Assembly: GCF_001514195.1 (NCBI RefSeq)
Contig: NZ_KQ948737.1
Span: 923,819-987,818, forward strand
Reading direction: 5' to 3'
DNA from: Streptomyces griseorubiginosus
GTDB lineage: Bacteria > Actinomycetota > Actinomycetes > Streptomycetales > Streptomycetaceae
Length of the DNA: 64,000 nucleotides
The translations under genes and the position numbers were made by a program. The notes under the pieces were generated by a model, which was not told the origin of the DNA, ran no database searches, and saw nothing but the letters and a program-made list of their open reading frames with translations. Shown here one piece after another: positions 44,021-52,808 of the stretch. The number at the start of each line of letters is the position of its first letter. The stretch's first letter is position 1.

Positions 44021-44287
44021 GTGCCGACGAACCAGGCCACCGCCCCCGGGAACGACGTGTCGCCCACCCGGATAGAGCGTCTCGACGAGGAGATAATCGC
44101 GCTGCTCGCGCGTCGCCGTGAGATGGCGCAGGAGCTGCCCGCTCCGGCCCGGGCCCGCGCGGCGGACCCCGGGTTCACCGAGACCGTGCGGGAGATCACG
44201 GACCGCTATCGCCAGGAGCTCGGCGGGGCCGGCGAACTCGTCGCCCGCGCGGTACTGGTGCTCTGCACGCCGGACCGCCGGAACTGA
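44021..44287 (+). CDS. Chorismate mutase type II-like small protein
   Basis: An 88-residue, all-helical protein with IERLDEEIIALLARRREMAQ near residue 20 and a second helix VREITDRYRQEL, the pattern of AroQ-type chorismate mutases. The lysine that contacts chorismate in the second part of the first helix is not obvious, so activity is uncertain. The GTG at 44021 has GGAG at seven bases; the frame is open further upstream. Confidence 0.6.
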   Translation: MPTNQATAPGNDVSPTRIERLDEEIIALLARRREMAQELPAPARARAADPGFTETVREITDRYRQELGGAGELVARAVLVLCTPDRRN

Positions 44288-44321
44288 CGAGCCCGCCGGT
44301 CCCGGGCCGCACCGGGGGCAG

Positions 44322-44401
44322 GCGGCACCGGGACCCGCGGGGGCTCGCCCGGTTCAACCGTGCGGCACCGGGACCCGCGGATGCTCGCCCGGTTCAGCCG
44401 T
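44322..44401. repeat. 40-bp direct repeat, two copies
   Basis: Two abutting 40-base copies (44322-44361 and 44362-44401), with three mismatches, begin GCGGCACCGGGACCCGCGG and contain CTCGCCCGGTTCA. They end three bases before the stop of the minus-strand SDR gene, so they sit at its 3' end. Confidence 0.85.
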
Positions 44402-44404
44402 GCG

Positions 44405-45112
44405 TCACCACGGCAGCGGGCCGTCGATGTCGAAGTAGCCCCCGGTCGGGCCGTCCGGTCCGGCCTGCGCCATCCGTACGATGATCTCGGCGCCCTCCGC
44501 AACGGTCTGCGTACCCGTGTTGCCGTTCAGGTCGGTCCGGGTGAAGCCGGGCTCCACGGAGTTGATCCGCAGGTCCGGGAACGCCTTCGCGTACTGCACG
44601 GTGAGCATGTTGAGCGCGGTCTTGGAGGTCGGGTAGGCGATGCCCGGATAGAAGTGCGCGGGGTGCTCCGGGTCGGAGAGGTGGGTCAGCGAGGCCAGTC
44701 CGCTGCTGACGTTGACCACGACGGGCGCGGCCGAGCGCCGGAGCAGCGGCAGGAAGGCGTGCAGGACGCGCACCACACCGAAGACGTTGGTCTCGAAGGT
44801 GGTGCGCATGTGGTCCGCGGTGACGGTCTCGGCGACCGGCACGCTGTTGTCGTCGGTACGGGTCTCGATGCCGGCGTTGTTGATCAGGACGTCGAGGCCC
44901 CCGTCGGCCTCGACCGTCTTGGCGGCCGCCTCCACCGACGCGTCGTCGGTGACGTCGAGCAGGACGAAGCGGGCTCCGAGCTCTTCGGCTGCGCGCCGGC
45001 CGCGCTCGGCGTCACGGGCCCCGACGTAGACGGTGTGGCCTGCGGCGACGAGCCGGCGGGCGGTCTCGAAGCCGAGGCCCTTGTTGGCTCCGGTGATGAG
45101 TGTTGTCGTCAT
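44405..45112 (-). CDS. Short-chain dehydrogenase/reductase
   Basis: A 235-residue classical SDR with the cofactor motif TGANKGLGFETAR, NNAG, the catalytic Ser in NVSSG and YxxxK in YPTSKTALNML. It is divergent from an XRE-family regulator starting about 100 bp away, a frequent pairing in Streptomyces. The open frame extends upstream, but the ATG at 45112 opens the Rossmann fold. NADPH is the likely cofactor; the substrate is unknown. Confidence 0.92.
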   Translation of the reverse strand: MTTTLITGANKGLGFETARRLVAAGHTVYVGARDAERGRRAAEELGARFVLLDVTDDASVEAAAKTVEADGGLDVLINNAGIETRTDDNSVPVAETVTADHMRTTFETNVFGVVRVLHAFLPLLRRSAAPVVVNVSSGLASLTHLSDPEHPAHFYPGIAYPTSKTALNMLTVQYAKAFPDLRINSVEPGFTRTDLNGNTGTQTVAEGAEIIVRMAQAGPDGPTGGYFDIDGPLPW

Positions 45113-45215
45113 GGCACCCACCGTCCCGCGCCGTCCCGGGGGCAGCCAGAAGACCCTTCTTCCTGGGACTGGCGGTACCAGGCACATCGGCGGCCGACGG
45201 TGTTCACTGAGGGGC

Positions 45216-46052
45216 ATGGCGGCGACGGAACTGGGACAGGCACTGCGGCGCTGGCGTGACCGGGTCGCCCCGGACGCGGCCGGGCTGCCCTCGGGTGGGC
45301 ACCGGCGCGCGGCCGGACTGCGCCGCGAGGAACTGGCCCTGCTGGCGGGCATCTCGGTCGACTACGTGACCCGACTCGAACAGGGCCGTGCGGTCAATCC
45401 GTCGGTGCAGGTGGTCGAGGCTCTGGCCCGCGCGCTGCGGCTGTCGGGGGACGAACGGACGTACCTGTTCGGGCTCGCGGGCCAGGTGCCACCGGGCCCC
45501 GATGTCGTGCCGGCCTTCATCACGCCCAGTGTCCAGCGCCTGCTGGACCGGCTGGTGGACACCCCCGTCGCGGTCTCCGACGCGGCGATGACGCTGCTCG
45601 TGACCAACCCGATGTACGCGGCGCTGCTGGGCGATCCGTCCGTCCTGCGCGGCCTCGAACGCAACGGTGTCTGGCGGAACTTCACCCGGATGCCGAGCCG
45701 GGTGCGGCACACCCCCGAGGAGTGGGCGGCCTTCGAGACGGGCATGGTCGCCGAGTTGCGGGCGACCGCGGCCCGCTATCCGGCGGATCGTCACATCCCG
45801 CTCCTGGTACGCGAGTTGAGGAGCCGGAGCGAGCGGTTCGCCGACCTGTGGGACGCGGGGGTGGTGGGTCGGCTCACGGCCTCACGCAAGACGATCGAGC
45901 ACCCGCAGGTCGGCACCCTCACCCTCGACTGCGACCTGCTCCGGGTCGACGAGGGCGATCTCCACATCCTCGTCTACTCGGCGGAGCCCGGCACCGAGGA
46001 CGCCGAGAAGCTGCGCCTGATCTCGGTCCTCGGCACCCAGAGTCTGGTCTAG
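45216..46052 (+). CDS. XRE family regulator with MmyB-like ligand domain
   Basis: A 278-residue protein with an N-terminal Cro-type helix-turn-helix (RREELALLAGISVDYVTRLE then QGRAVNPSVQVVEALARAL). The C-terminal MmyB-like PAS domain (FITPSVQRLLDRLVDTPVAV and VTNPMYAALLG) may bind a fatty acid. It is divergent from the SDR gene and likely regulates it. Confidence 0.9.
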   Translation: MAATELGQALRRWRDRVAPDAAGLPSGGHRRAAGLRREELALLAGISVDYVTRLEQGRAVNPSVQVVEALARALRLSGDERTYLFGLAGQVPPGPDVVPAFITPSVQRLLDRLVDTPVAVSDAAMTLLVTNPMYAALLGDPSVLRGLERNGVWRNFTRMPSRVRHTPEEWAAFETGMVAELRATAARYPADRHIPLLVRELRSRSERFADLWDAGVVGRLTASRKTIEHPQVGTLTLDCDLLRVDEGDLHILVYSAEPGTEDAEKLRLISVLGTQSLV

Positions 46053-46088
46053 GGCCTGGTTGGCGGTCTCGTATGGCAGCCTGGTCGC

Positions 46089-46700
46089 GTGCCGAAGGAC
46101 GCCTACCGCGTGAGACCTCTGGACGAGACGACCTGGCCCGACTTCGTGTCGCTGGTCGAGCGGCACAACGGCGTGTGGGGCGGCTGCTGGTGCATGGCCT
46201 TCCACGCCGAGGGAGTGGGCCGCCACAAGTCCCCGGAGCAGAACCGCGCGGAGAAGGAACAGCGGGTCCGGGAGGGCCGGGCGCACGCGGCACTCGTGTA
46301 CGACGGCTCGGTGTGCGTGGGCTGGTGCCAGTTCGGGCCGACCGGTGAACTGCCCCGGATCAAGCACCGGCGGGTCTACGAGCAGGGCCTGGATACTCCG
46401 CCCGACTGGCGTGTCACCTGCTTCTTCGTGGACAAGAGCTGCCGGCGCAAGGGCGTGGCGGCGGCCGCACTCGCGGGCGCCCTGCGGGAGATCGCGCGGC
46501 TGGGCGGCGGCACGGTGGAGAGCTACCCCGAGGACGCCGGGGACCGCGCGGTGTCCTCCTCGTTCCTGCACAACGGGACCGTGGCGATGTTCGAGGCGCA
46601 GGGCTTCGGGCGCACCCGGCGGATCGGCAGGCACCACTGGGTCGTCACGAGAACCCTGCCGGGTCACGCACCTCGCGACGAGGTCAGGCGGTCCTCGTGA
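46089..46700 (+). CDS. GNAT family N-acetyltransferase
   Basis: A 203-residue GNAT protein with an N-terminal Cys/Trp cluster (WGGCWCMAFH) and the acetyl-CoA motif A segment VTCFFVDKSCRRKGVAAAAL. It starts at a GTG and overlaps the convergent GNAT gene by 17 bp at its end. The acceptor is unknown. Confidence 0.88.
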   Translation: MPKDAYRVRPLDETTWPDFVSLVERHNGVWGGCWCMAFHAEGVGRHKSPEQNRAEKEQRVREGRAHAALVYDGSVCVGWCQFGPTGELPRIKHRRVYEQGLDTPPDWRVTCFFVDKSCRRKGVAAAALAGALREIARLGGGTVESYPEDAGDRAVSSSFLHNGTVAMFEAQGFGRTRRIGRHHWVVTRTLPGHAPRDEVRRSS

Positions 46701-47232
46701 CAGGTACCCAGACCCCGTCCCAGTGTTCGGCGCCCCACTCCTCGAAGCGGCCGACCTCGGTGAAGCCCAGTTTCCGGGCGAGGCTCAGGGAGGGCTCGTT
46801 GGCGGTGGAGGTGGAGAGCACCACGGGTGCGCCGGGCTGCTCGCCGGCGAACCAGTCGAGCGCCGCAGCGCAGGCCTCGGTCGCGTATCCGTGTCCCCAC
46901 GCCGCGGGCAGCAGCAGATAGCCGAGTTCGGCCTCCCCGGCGCTGGGACGGACCTGGCTCCGGTGCTCCGCGTCCCGTCGGTTGAGCTCGACGATGCCGA
47001 TCATGGTGCCGTCGAGCTCGATCACGAAGAGGCCGGGCCGCCGCCCGGGCACCTCGGGGACCTGGCGTTCGAGTTCGTCACGGGGTCGTGGGCCGCCGAG
47101 ATGGGCGTGCACCTCCGGTGAGGCGAACAGGTCGATGAACGCCGCTCGGTCCCGGGCCTCGGAGGCGCGGAGCACGAGCCGTCGGGTCCGGATCGGGGCG
47201 GGTGGCCAGGCGACGGTTCCGAGTTCAGCCAT
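46684..47232 (-). CDS. GNAT family N-acetyltransferase, RimJ/RimL-like
   Basis: A 182-residue acetyltransferase with the RimJ-type opening PIRTRRLVLRASEARDRAAF and the acetyl-CoA region LGYLLLPAAWGHGYATEACA, then NEPSLSLARKLGFTEVGRFE. These enzymes modify the N-terminus of ribosomal proteins or small amines. The ATG at 47232 is used. Its promoter region is shared with the response-regulator gene and contains a perfect inverted repeat. Confidence 0.9.
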   Translation of the reverse strand: MAELGTVAWPPAPIRTRRLVLRASEARDRAAFIDLFASPEVHAHLGGPRPRDELERQVPEVPGRRPGLFVIELDGTMIGIVELNRRDAEHRSQVRPSAGEAELGYLLLPAAWGHGYATEACAAALDWFAGEQPGAPVVLSTSTANEPSLSLARKLGFTEVGRFEEWGAEHWDGVWVPVTRTA

Positions 47233-47364
47233 GGCGGGGAACCTATCGCACGGCGTTGAGCGGCTCGTGTGGTCATCGCCCGCCCAAACCGGAACAGGAT
47301 GTGAGCCAACCCACAATCGATACGCGCCCGTTTCGATAGCTCCGGAGTTACGCTGATCCCACGG

Positions 47365-47383
47365 AAACGAAACGGTTTCGTTT
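47365..47383. promoter_or_regulatory. Perfect inverted repeat, likely operator
   Basis: AAACGAAAC and its exact complement GTTTCGTTT are separated by a single G. The 19-bp element lies 40 bases before the response-regulator start and 130 bases before the divergent GNAT gene. It is notably AT-rich for this genome. Confidence 0.6.
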
Positions 47384-47423
47384 AGCACGATTGCCCGCTG
47401 GGCGAGGATGGAGCACGCACGCC

Positions 47424-48101
47424 ATGACCAGCGTCCTCATCGCCACCGGCCAGGCACTTCAGCGTGTCGGCCTTCGTATGCTCCTGGAGTCGCAGCCCGA
47501 TCTAACCGTGGTCGGCGAGGCGGCACCCGGACCCGAGACGGTCCGCCTCAGCGCCCGGCTCCGACCGGACGTGGTCCTGCTGGACTGCCGGAGCACCGAC
47601 CCGGACACCGCCGAGACGGTCCGCCGTATCGCCCACGCCCCGGACGGCCCCGTCTCCCACGTCCTGCTGCTCACCGCGGACGACGACACCTCGCCCTACG
47701 CCGCCCTGCGCGCCGGGGCCGCGGGGCACCTGCCCGAAGGGGCCACCGCCGAGGAACTCGTCGCGGCCGTGCGGGTGGTGGCCGCGGGTGACGTCGTCGT
47801 CTCCCCCGGGCTGACCCGCGCGCTCATCGACGCCGTCCGCAACCAGCGGACCGTGGGCGGACCGGCCTCCGGCAATCGGCTGGGCAGCCTCACCGGCCGC
47901 GAGCGCGACGTACTCGCCGCGGTCGCCTCCGGCGACTCCAACTCCGAGATCGCCGACCGGCTCTCCATCGCGCCGACCACGGTGAAGTCCCATGTCAGCA
48001 ACATCCTCACCAAGATCGGCGCCCGCGGCCGGGTCCAGGCGGTCGTCTTCGCCTACGAATCGGGACTGGTGACCCCGTCCCAGCACGTCCTGCACGCGTG
48101 A
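47424..48101 (+). CDS. Orphan LuxR-type response regulator with degenerate receiver
   Basis: A 225-residue regulator: a receiver domain with the phosphorylatable Asp54 in VVLLDCRS, then a C-terminal LuxR helix-turn-helix (LTGRERDVLAAVASGDSNSE, TVKSHVSNILTKIG). The first strand reads VLIATGQALQR, so the acidic residues that bind Mg2+ (usually DD at about 8-9) are absent. No kinase gene is adjacent. It is therefore probably an atypical, possibly phosphorylation-independent regulator. A hairpin follows. Confidence 0.88.
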   Translation: MTSVLIATGQALQRVGLRMLLESQPDLTVVGEAAPGPETVRLSARLRPDVVLLDCRSTDPDTAETVRRIAHAPDGPVSHVLLLTADDDTSPYAALRAGAAGHLPEGATAEELVAAVRVVAAGDVVVSPGLTRALIDAVRNQRTVGGPASGNRLGSLTGRERDVLAAVASGDSNSEIADRLSIAPTTVKSHVSNILTKIGARGRVQAVVFAYESGLVTPSQHVLHA

Positions 48102-48104
48102 GGC

Positions 48105-48132
48105 GTGGCCGACCGGGACCAGGGTCGGCCAC
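48105..48132. terminator. Bidirectional hairpin terminator
   Basis: A perfect 10-bp inverted repeat (GTGGCCGACC / GGTCGGCCAC) with an eight-base loop lies between the convergent response-regulator and flavoprotein genes and can serve both strands. Confidence 0.75.
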
Positions 48133-48147
48133 ACCCCCGCGGCGCGA

Positions 48148-49254
48148 TCACGCTGCCGTGTAGCCGAGTTGCCGCCGCATGTACGGCGTCATCAGCGTCT
48201 TCGCCTTGGCCAGCGTCGTCGTGCGGCCGCCCAGGACCGCGGTCTCGCCGCCGGGTACCGGGAGCATCGTGACGCCGTCCGCCGGGCCGAAGGGGACGAT
48301 CAGCGGGGTGCGGTGGACGGGGCGGTAGAAGCGCGGCTCCCTGCGGTGCCGGCCCGAACTGTTCAGGTGGGCGCGGATGTTCCAGGCGGCGAGGTCCGCC
48401 TGCGCGAGCGCGGCCGGGGTGATCTTCAGCTCGCTGGCGTCGTTGACGTCGCCGACCGCGAAGACGTCCTGGTGCCCCTCGGCCCGCAGCGCACGGTCGA
48501 CCTTCACGTGGCCGGAGTGGTTCAGCCAGTCGCCGTGGCCGGCGAGGCGCAGCCAGAGCGTGTTGGGGGTGGTGCCGGTGGCCCAGAAGGACAGGTCGGC
48601 GGCGATGAGTTCGCCGTGGGCGTCGCGGTAGGTGCCGAAGTCGTTGCCGGGGGACATGAAGGAGTTCAGCCGGATCTCCACGTCGTGGGCCTCCAGCCAG
48701 GCGCGCGCCCGGCGTCCGGCCCGCTCGCTGCCCGTGGCGTCGAGCAGCGCGGGACCGGAGTGCGCGAGCGTGACCCGGGCCTGGGGCCGGGCCAGCCGGA
48801 TCTCCGCGCTGAGTTCGACGCCGGAGGGCCCGCCACCGACCACGAGGACGTGCTCGGCGCAGGCGATCTTCTGCTGGTGCTCGTTGAAGGTCTTCACCGC
48901 CTCCTCGGTGGTGCTCCCGCCGAACCGGGCCGGCGCCGGGTAGTCGGCGCCGGTCGCGATCACGACCACGTCGTACGGCAGCCGCGTCCCGTCGGCCAGC
49001 AGCACCCGCCGCTCGGCGGTGTCGATGGCGACCGCCTTGCCGAGGACGACCCGGCCGTGGCGCAGCAGACGGTCGTACGGGATGAAGGGGGTCACCGTCC
49101 ACTCGCTGCGCACCCCGGCGCGCAGGGACGAGATGCGGTGGAAGAACACGTCCTTGCGGTCCACCAGCGTGACCCGGGCCGTATGGTCCAGTCTCTTGGC
49201 CAGGCGGACGCCCGCATATCCGCCGCCGATCACCACTACATCGCCGTCACTCAC
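48148..49254 (-). CDS. NADH dehydrogenase type II-like FAD oxidoreductase
   Basis: A 368-residue two-dinucleotide-binding flavoprotein with the FAD motif VVVIGGGYAGVRLAKRL and the NAD(P) motif HVLVVGGGPSGVELSAEI, and the C-terminal FAD contact DVFAVGDVNDASE. It may transfer electrons from NAD(P)H to quinone at the membrane surface, or act as an AIF-like reductase. The GTG start has AGGAGA six bases upstream. Confidence 0.88.
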   Translation of the reverse strand: MSDGDVVVIGGGYAGVRLAKRLDHTARVTLVDRKDVFFHRISSLRAGVRSEWTVTPFIPYDRLLRHGRVVLGKAVAIDTAERRVLLADGTRLPYDVVVIATGADYPAPARFGGSTTEEAVKTFNEHQQKIACAEHVLVVGGGPSGVELSAEIRLARPQARVTLAHSGPALLDATGSERAGRRARAWLEAHDVEIRLNSFMSPGNDFGTYRDAHGELIAADLSFWATGTTPNTLWLRLAGHGDWLNHSGHVKVDRALRAEGHQDVFAVGDVNDASELKITPAALAQADLAAWNIRAHLNSSGRHRREPRFYRPVHRTPLIVPFGPADGVTMLPVPGGETAVLGGRTTTLAKAKTLMTPYMRRQLGYTAA

Positions 49255-49392
49255 GCCGAGTCTCCTGAAACCGTGGGGGGAGGGAGTGCCATGACGGACG
49301 AGTCCGCTTCCCCCCGTGCACTCGGATGACGGTGAGCGTAACGCTTGAAACATAAAGTTTCAGTTGGTGTCTGTGAGCTTTCCGTGAAGTTG

Positions 49393-49818
49393 TCAGACGC
49401 CGGCGTCGGCGGCGTCCACCTCGTAGTCGAACCAGACGCGGTGCGTACCGTCCGCGTCGACCGCGAGGCCGCCGGTGCCGGAGATGCCCGCCAGCCCACC
49501 GGTGCCGCTGCCGGGGACGACGTGGAAGAACTCCGCGCTGCGGTCGCTGCCGGAAGTGGTCGCGGAGTGCACGAAGTTGAAGGTACCGGACCGGTCGTGC
49601 AGGGAGCCCTCGAAGGACTCCATTGCCACATAGGTGCCCACGCCGGACTCCTGGTCGTACGCGGCGGTGAACAAGGTCGCCGAGCGGCCGGCGACTTCGC
49701 CCCGGAAGTGCTTCTCCATCGTCCCGACACCGACCGGGAGCCCGGTGGTCACGGGCGGCTCGGGCTTCAGTTCGGTCGGCACGAACGCTTTCACGCTGAA
49801 TGTTCCGTCTGCTCTCAT
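49393..49818 (-). CDS. DUF3224 domain protein
   Basis: A 141-residue protein with the DUF3224 pattern: GTMEKHFRGEV near residue 35, then GTYVAMESFEGSLHDRSGTF and the C-terminal WFDYEV. The fold is a small beta barrel resembling allene oxide cyclase. The role is unknown. It lies downstream of the YceI gene on the same strand, about 50 bp away. Confidence 0.85.
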   Translation of the reverse strand: MRADGTFSVKAFVPTELKPEPPVTTGLPVGVGTMEKHFRGEVAGRSATLFTAAYDQESGVGTYVAMESFEGSLHDRSGTFNFVHSATTSGSDRSAEFFHVVPGSGTGGLAGISGTGGLAVDADGTHRVWFDYEVDAADAGV

Positions 49819-49868
49819 GCGCCGACGGTACCGACCGGGTCTGACACCGCCCTGCCGCCCGTGCGCGC

Positions 49869-50783
49869 CTACTCCGGCGGGGTGGGCGTGTCGTGGGTGC
49901 GGTACATGGCCTGGACGTCCAGTTCCAGTTGGACCGTGGGGCCCACGACCGCGATGCCCCGGGCCAGCATGGAACGCCAGTTGAGGGTGTAGTCCTCGCG
50001 GTGCAGTTCCGCCGTCGCGAGGGCCGCGCAGCGCAGTTCCTCGCCGTAGCCGCCGTTGACCGTGCCCAGATACGTGGTGTCCAGGGCGACCGAGCGGCTC
50101 ACGCCGTGCATGGTCAGGCTGCCCTGGAGGGTCCACTTGCTGCCGCCGCGGTAGACGAAGCGGGTGCTGACGAAGTCGATGTGCGGGAAGCGCTCGACGT
50201 CGAGGAAGTCCCCGGAGCGCAGGTGGTTGTCGCGGGTGGTGTTGCCGGTGGTGATGCTGGAGGCGTCGATCCGGACCTGGACCCGGGACTGCGACATGTC
50301 CTGCGCGATCTGGATGCCGCCGTCGAAGCGCTCGAAGCGGCCGTGCACATGGGCCATGCCCACGTGCTTGGCGATGAAGCGGATCGCGGTGTGCGGCGGA
50401 TCGAACAACCACACGCCGGGGGTGGGCAGTTGGAGAGCCTGGGCGGGCTGGAGCCAGACCCGCTCGGCGGGCCCGGCCCCGGTGGGCCCGACCTCGACGG
50501 TCTCGCGGTGCGGCTGGAGGCCCTCGGCCGCAGCCATCAGGCTGTAGCGGCCGGGCGGGAGCACGGCGACGAAGTAGCCGTAGGGGTCCGACATTCCGCG
50601 CGCCGCGACCCGGTGCGTGTCCAGGGCGGTGACGGTGACGTCGGCGCCCGACATGGGCGAGCCCATCGGGTCGACGATCTCACGTGCCACGGCGCCCGCG
50701 CCTTCCGGGAGGGGGACGGAGAGGCCCGCCGCCTCGGCAAGGGCAGCCTTGGACCGCCTGCGCCTGAGGAGTGCGAGGGCCAT
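49869..50783 (-). CDS. YceI family protein with N-terminal carboxypeptidase-regulatory-like domain
   Basis: A 304-residue fusion. Residues about 25-115 are a carboxypeptidase-regulatory-like (Ig-type) beta domain (DPMGSPMSGADVTVTALDTH, PYGYFVAVLPPGRYSLMA). Residues 125-300 are a YceI barrel (FDPPHTAIRFIAKHVGMAHV to GVSRSVALDTTYLG). YceI proteins bind isoprenoid-type lipids. No signal peptide is visible, so it appears cytoplasmic, unlike most YceI. AGGAAAGG lies upstream of the ATG. Confidence 0.9.
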   Translation of the reverse strand: MALALLRRRRSKAALAEAAGLSVPLPEGAGAVAREIVDPMGSPMSGADVTVTALDTHRVAARGMSDPYGYFVAVLPPGRYSLMAAAEGLQPHRETVEVGPTGAGPAERVWLQPAQALQLPTPGVWLFDPPHTAIRFIAKHVGMAHVHGRFERFDGGIQIAQDMSQSRVQVRIDASSITTGNTTRDNHLRSGDFLDVERFPHIDFVSTRFVYRGGSKWTLQGSLTMHGVSRSVALDTTYLGTVNGGYGEELRCAALATAELHREDYTLNWRSMLARGIAVVGPTVQLELDVQAMYRTHDTPTPPE

Positions 50784-50826
50784 GATGTTCACCTTTCCTA
50801 GGGGACGTGCTGTTCTGCCGCGGGGC

Positions 50827-51894
50827 TCACGGTCGGCGGCCCTCGAAGGCCGCCTGGAGCACCGCCCGCACACCCTCCGTCGTCACGGGACGCGGATTGG
50901 CGTACGGCTGTCCCGCCACCTGTCGGGCCGCCTCGGCCACGTCGGTCTCCTTGAGGCCGAGTTCGGCGAGGGAGCGCGGAGCGCCGAGGCGTCCGGCCAG
51001 GTCCCACAGGGCTTGTGACGGGTTCTCGGCATCGAGTGCCCTGCTCAGCGCGGCCGACGCGCCGGGAACGGCGGGCGTGTTGTAGGCGAGCGCGTGCGGC
51101 AGGACGACGGTGTGGGTCTCGGCGTGCGGCAGCCCGAAGGTGCCGCCGAGGACATGGCAGAGCTTGTGGTGCAGGCCCATCGTGGTGGACCCGAGGCAGG
51201 CCCCGCACAGCCACGCCCCGTACAGCGCACGTCCGCGCGCGTCCAGGTCGTCGGGCCGTGCGGCGAGCGCGGGGAGCGCCTCGGTGATGGCCCGCACGCC
51301 CTCCTCGGCCATCAGTGCGATGAGCGGGGAGGTGTCCGGGGCGTAGAGGGCTTCGACCGCGTGCGCGAGGGCGTTGACCCCGCTGGTGACGGTCAGGGGC
51401 ACCGGCAGGGAGACGGTGAGTTCGGGGTCGTAGACGACACTGCGGGGCTGGACCTTCGGGTCCCGCCCCGTGCGCTTGACGCCGGCCTCGGTCAGGCCCC
51501 AGACGGGGGTCATCTCGGAGCCCGAGTAGGTCGACGGGACGGCGATCAGCGGCAGTCCGGTGCGCAGCGCGATCGCCTTGCCGAGGCCGATGGAGGAGCC
51601 GCCGCCGACCGCGACGACCCCGTCGGCCCCGGCCGTGCGCGCCGCCGCCACGGCCCGGTCGGCGTCCTCGAGGGGAACATGCATCCGGGCCTCGGCGTGC
51701 AGGCCCGCGCAGGAGTCGCCGAGCGCGTCCGCGACCGCCCGCGCGACGGCCTCGCCCCGCCTGCCGCACACCACCAACAGCCGTCGCAGACCCAGGTGTT
51801 CGGCCTCGGCGGGGGTGGCGCTCACGGCGGCGCCGGGCCGGAAGACGACCCGGCCCGGACGGCTCTCGTAGGTGAAGTCGCCGGTGAACGTCAT
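50827..51894 (-). CDS. Maleylacetate reductase
   Basis: A 355-residue iron-containing alcohol-dehydrogenase-fold enzyme that reduces maleylacetate to 3-oxoadipate using NAD(P)H. It has the cofactor motif VVAVGGGSSIGLGKAIAL, SGSEMTPVWG and the His cluster MGLHHKLCHVLGGTFGLPHA. Its ATG overlaps the dioxygenase stop (ATGA). As third gene after a hydroxylase and an intradiol dioxygenase it completes the hydroxyquinol branch into central metabolism. Confidence 0.92.
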   Translation of the reverse strand: MTFTGDFTYESRPGRVVFRPGAAVSATPAEAEHLGLRRLLVVCGRRGEAVARAVADALGDSCAGLHAEARMHVPLEDADRAVAAARTAGADGVVAVGGGSSIGLGKAIALRTGLPLIAVPSTYSGSEMTPVWGLTEAGVKRTGRDPKVQPRSVVYDPELTVSLPVPLTVTSGVNALAHAVEALYAPDTSPLIALMAEEGVRAITEALPALAARPDDLDARGRALYGAWLCGACLGSTTMGLHHKLCHVLGGTFGLPHAETHTVVLPHALAYNTPAVPGASAALSRALDAENPSQALWDLAGRLGAPRSLAELGLKETDVAEAARQVAGQPYANPRPVTTEGVRAVLQAAFEGRRP

Positions 51895-52760
51895 GCGTTC
51901 GGCTCCAGCACGAGGTCGAAGCGGGCGTGCCGGAAGGGGTTCGGCACGCCGAACTCGGCGGCCAGGGACGGGTCGTCGGTGACGGCAAAGTCCTGCACCA
52001 GGCTCCGCTTCACGGCGAAGACGGCGTCGGAGTCGAGGTAGTCGCTGCCCGCGACGAAGATGTGGGTGGTGACGGGGGTGTGGCCCTCGGCGCCCACGAT
52101 GAAGTGGATGTGCGCGGGCCGATAGGGGTGCCGTCCGGTCGCGCGGAGCAGGTCGCCGACCGGGCCGTCGGTCGGGATCGGGTACGGCGCCGGGACACAG
52201 GTGCGGAACCAGAAGCGGCCCTCGGCGTCCGCGGTGAACAGTCCGCGGCCGTTGCCCGCCGGCTGGACGTCGGGCTGTTGGACGTCGTAGAAGCCCTGCT
52301 CGTCGGCCTGCCACACGTCGAGGACGGCGCCCGGCAGCGGGGTGCCGTCGGCGGAGCGGACCCGGCCGCTGACCACGCAGGGCTCGGTGCCGCCGACCAG
52401 GTCGATGTCGTCGCCGAGTGCGCGGACGGGCGACTCGGTCATGTGGAAGGGGCCGAGCACGGTGGACTCGGTGGCGCCCTGCACCCGGTCGCCGTTGAGG
52501 GTCTCGACCAGCATGGACAGGCCGAGCACGTCCGAGAGAAGGATGAACTCCTGCCGGGTGTCGGTGCACTTCTGCCCGGTCGCGGTCAGGAAGGCGATCG
52601 CCTGCTCCCACTCCTGCTGGGTGAGCCGCGTCTCGCGCGCGAAGTCGTGCAGATGACGGATGAGGCCGGTGAGCAGCTCGCGCAGGCGTGGATCGGCGGT
52701 CGCGCGGAGACTGGTGACGGCCTCCTCGGTGACGCTGCTTCCGATCGTGTCGGTGGTCAT
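51891..52760 (-). CDS. Intradiol dioxygenase, hydroxyquinol 1,2-dioxygenase
   Basis: A 289-residue intradiol ring-cleaving dioxygenase with the catechol-dioxygenase N-terminal helical domain (LRELLTGLIRHLHDFARETR). The metal-binding Tyr/His residues are in YDVQQPD, RPAHIHFIVG and THIFVAGSDYLDSDAVF. Hydroxyquinol 1,2-dioxygenase is preferred over catechol dioxygenase because the next gene is maleylacetate reductase. GAGGAG precedes the ATG. It converts hydroxyquinol to maleylacetate. Confidence 0.9.
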   Translation of the reverse strand: MTTDTIGSSVTEEAVTSLRATADPRLRELLTGLIRHLHDFARETRLTQQEWEQAIAFLTATGQKCTDTRQEFILLSDVLGLSMLVETLNGDRVQGATESTVLGPFHMTESPVRALGDDIDLVGGTEPCVVSGRVRSADGTPLPGAVLDVWQADEQGFYDVQQPDVQPAGNGRGLFTADAEGRFWFRTCVPAPYPIPTDGPVGDLLRATGRHPYRPAHIHFIVGAEGHTPVTTHIFVAGSDYLDSDAVFAVKRSLVQDFAVTDDPSLAAEFGVPNPFRHARFDLVLEPNA

Positions 52761-52808
52761 CCCGGCTCCTCGTGCTCGACGGCTTTCCGCTCCTGCCATG
52801 GTCGCGCG

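Noticed and set aside
47391..47423. Upstream start for the response regulator
   Set aside because: The first receiver strand (TSVLIATGQ) begins directly at the ATG at 47424, and the extra codons are not receiver-like.
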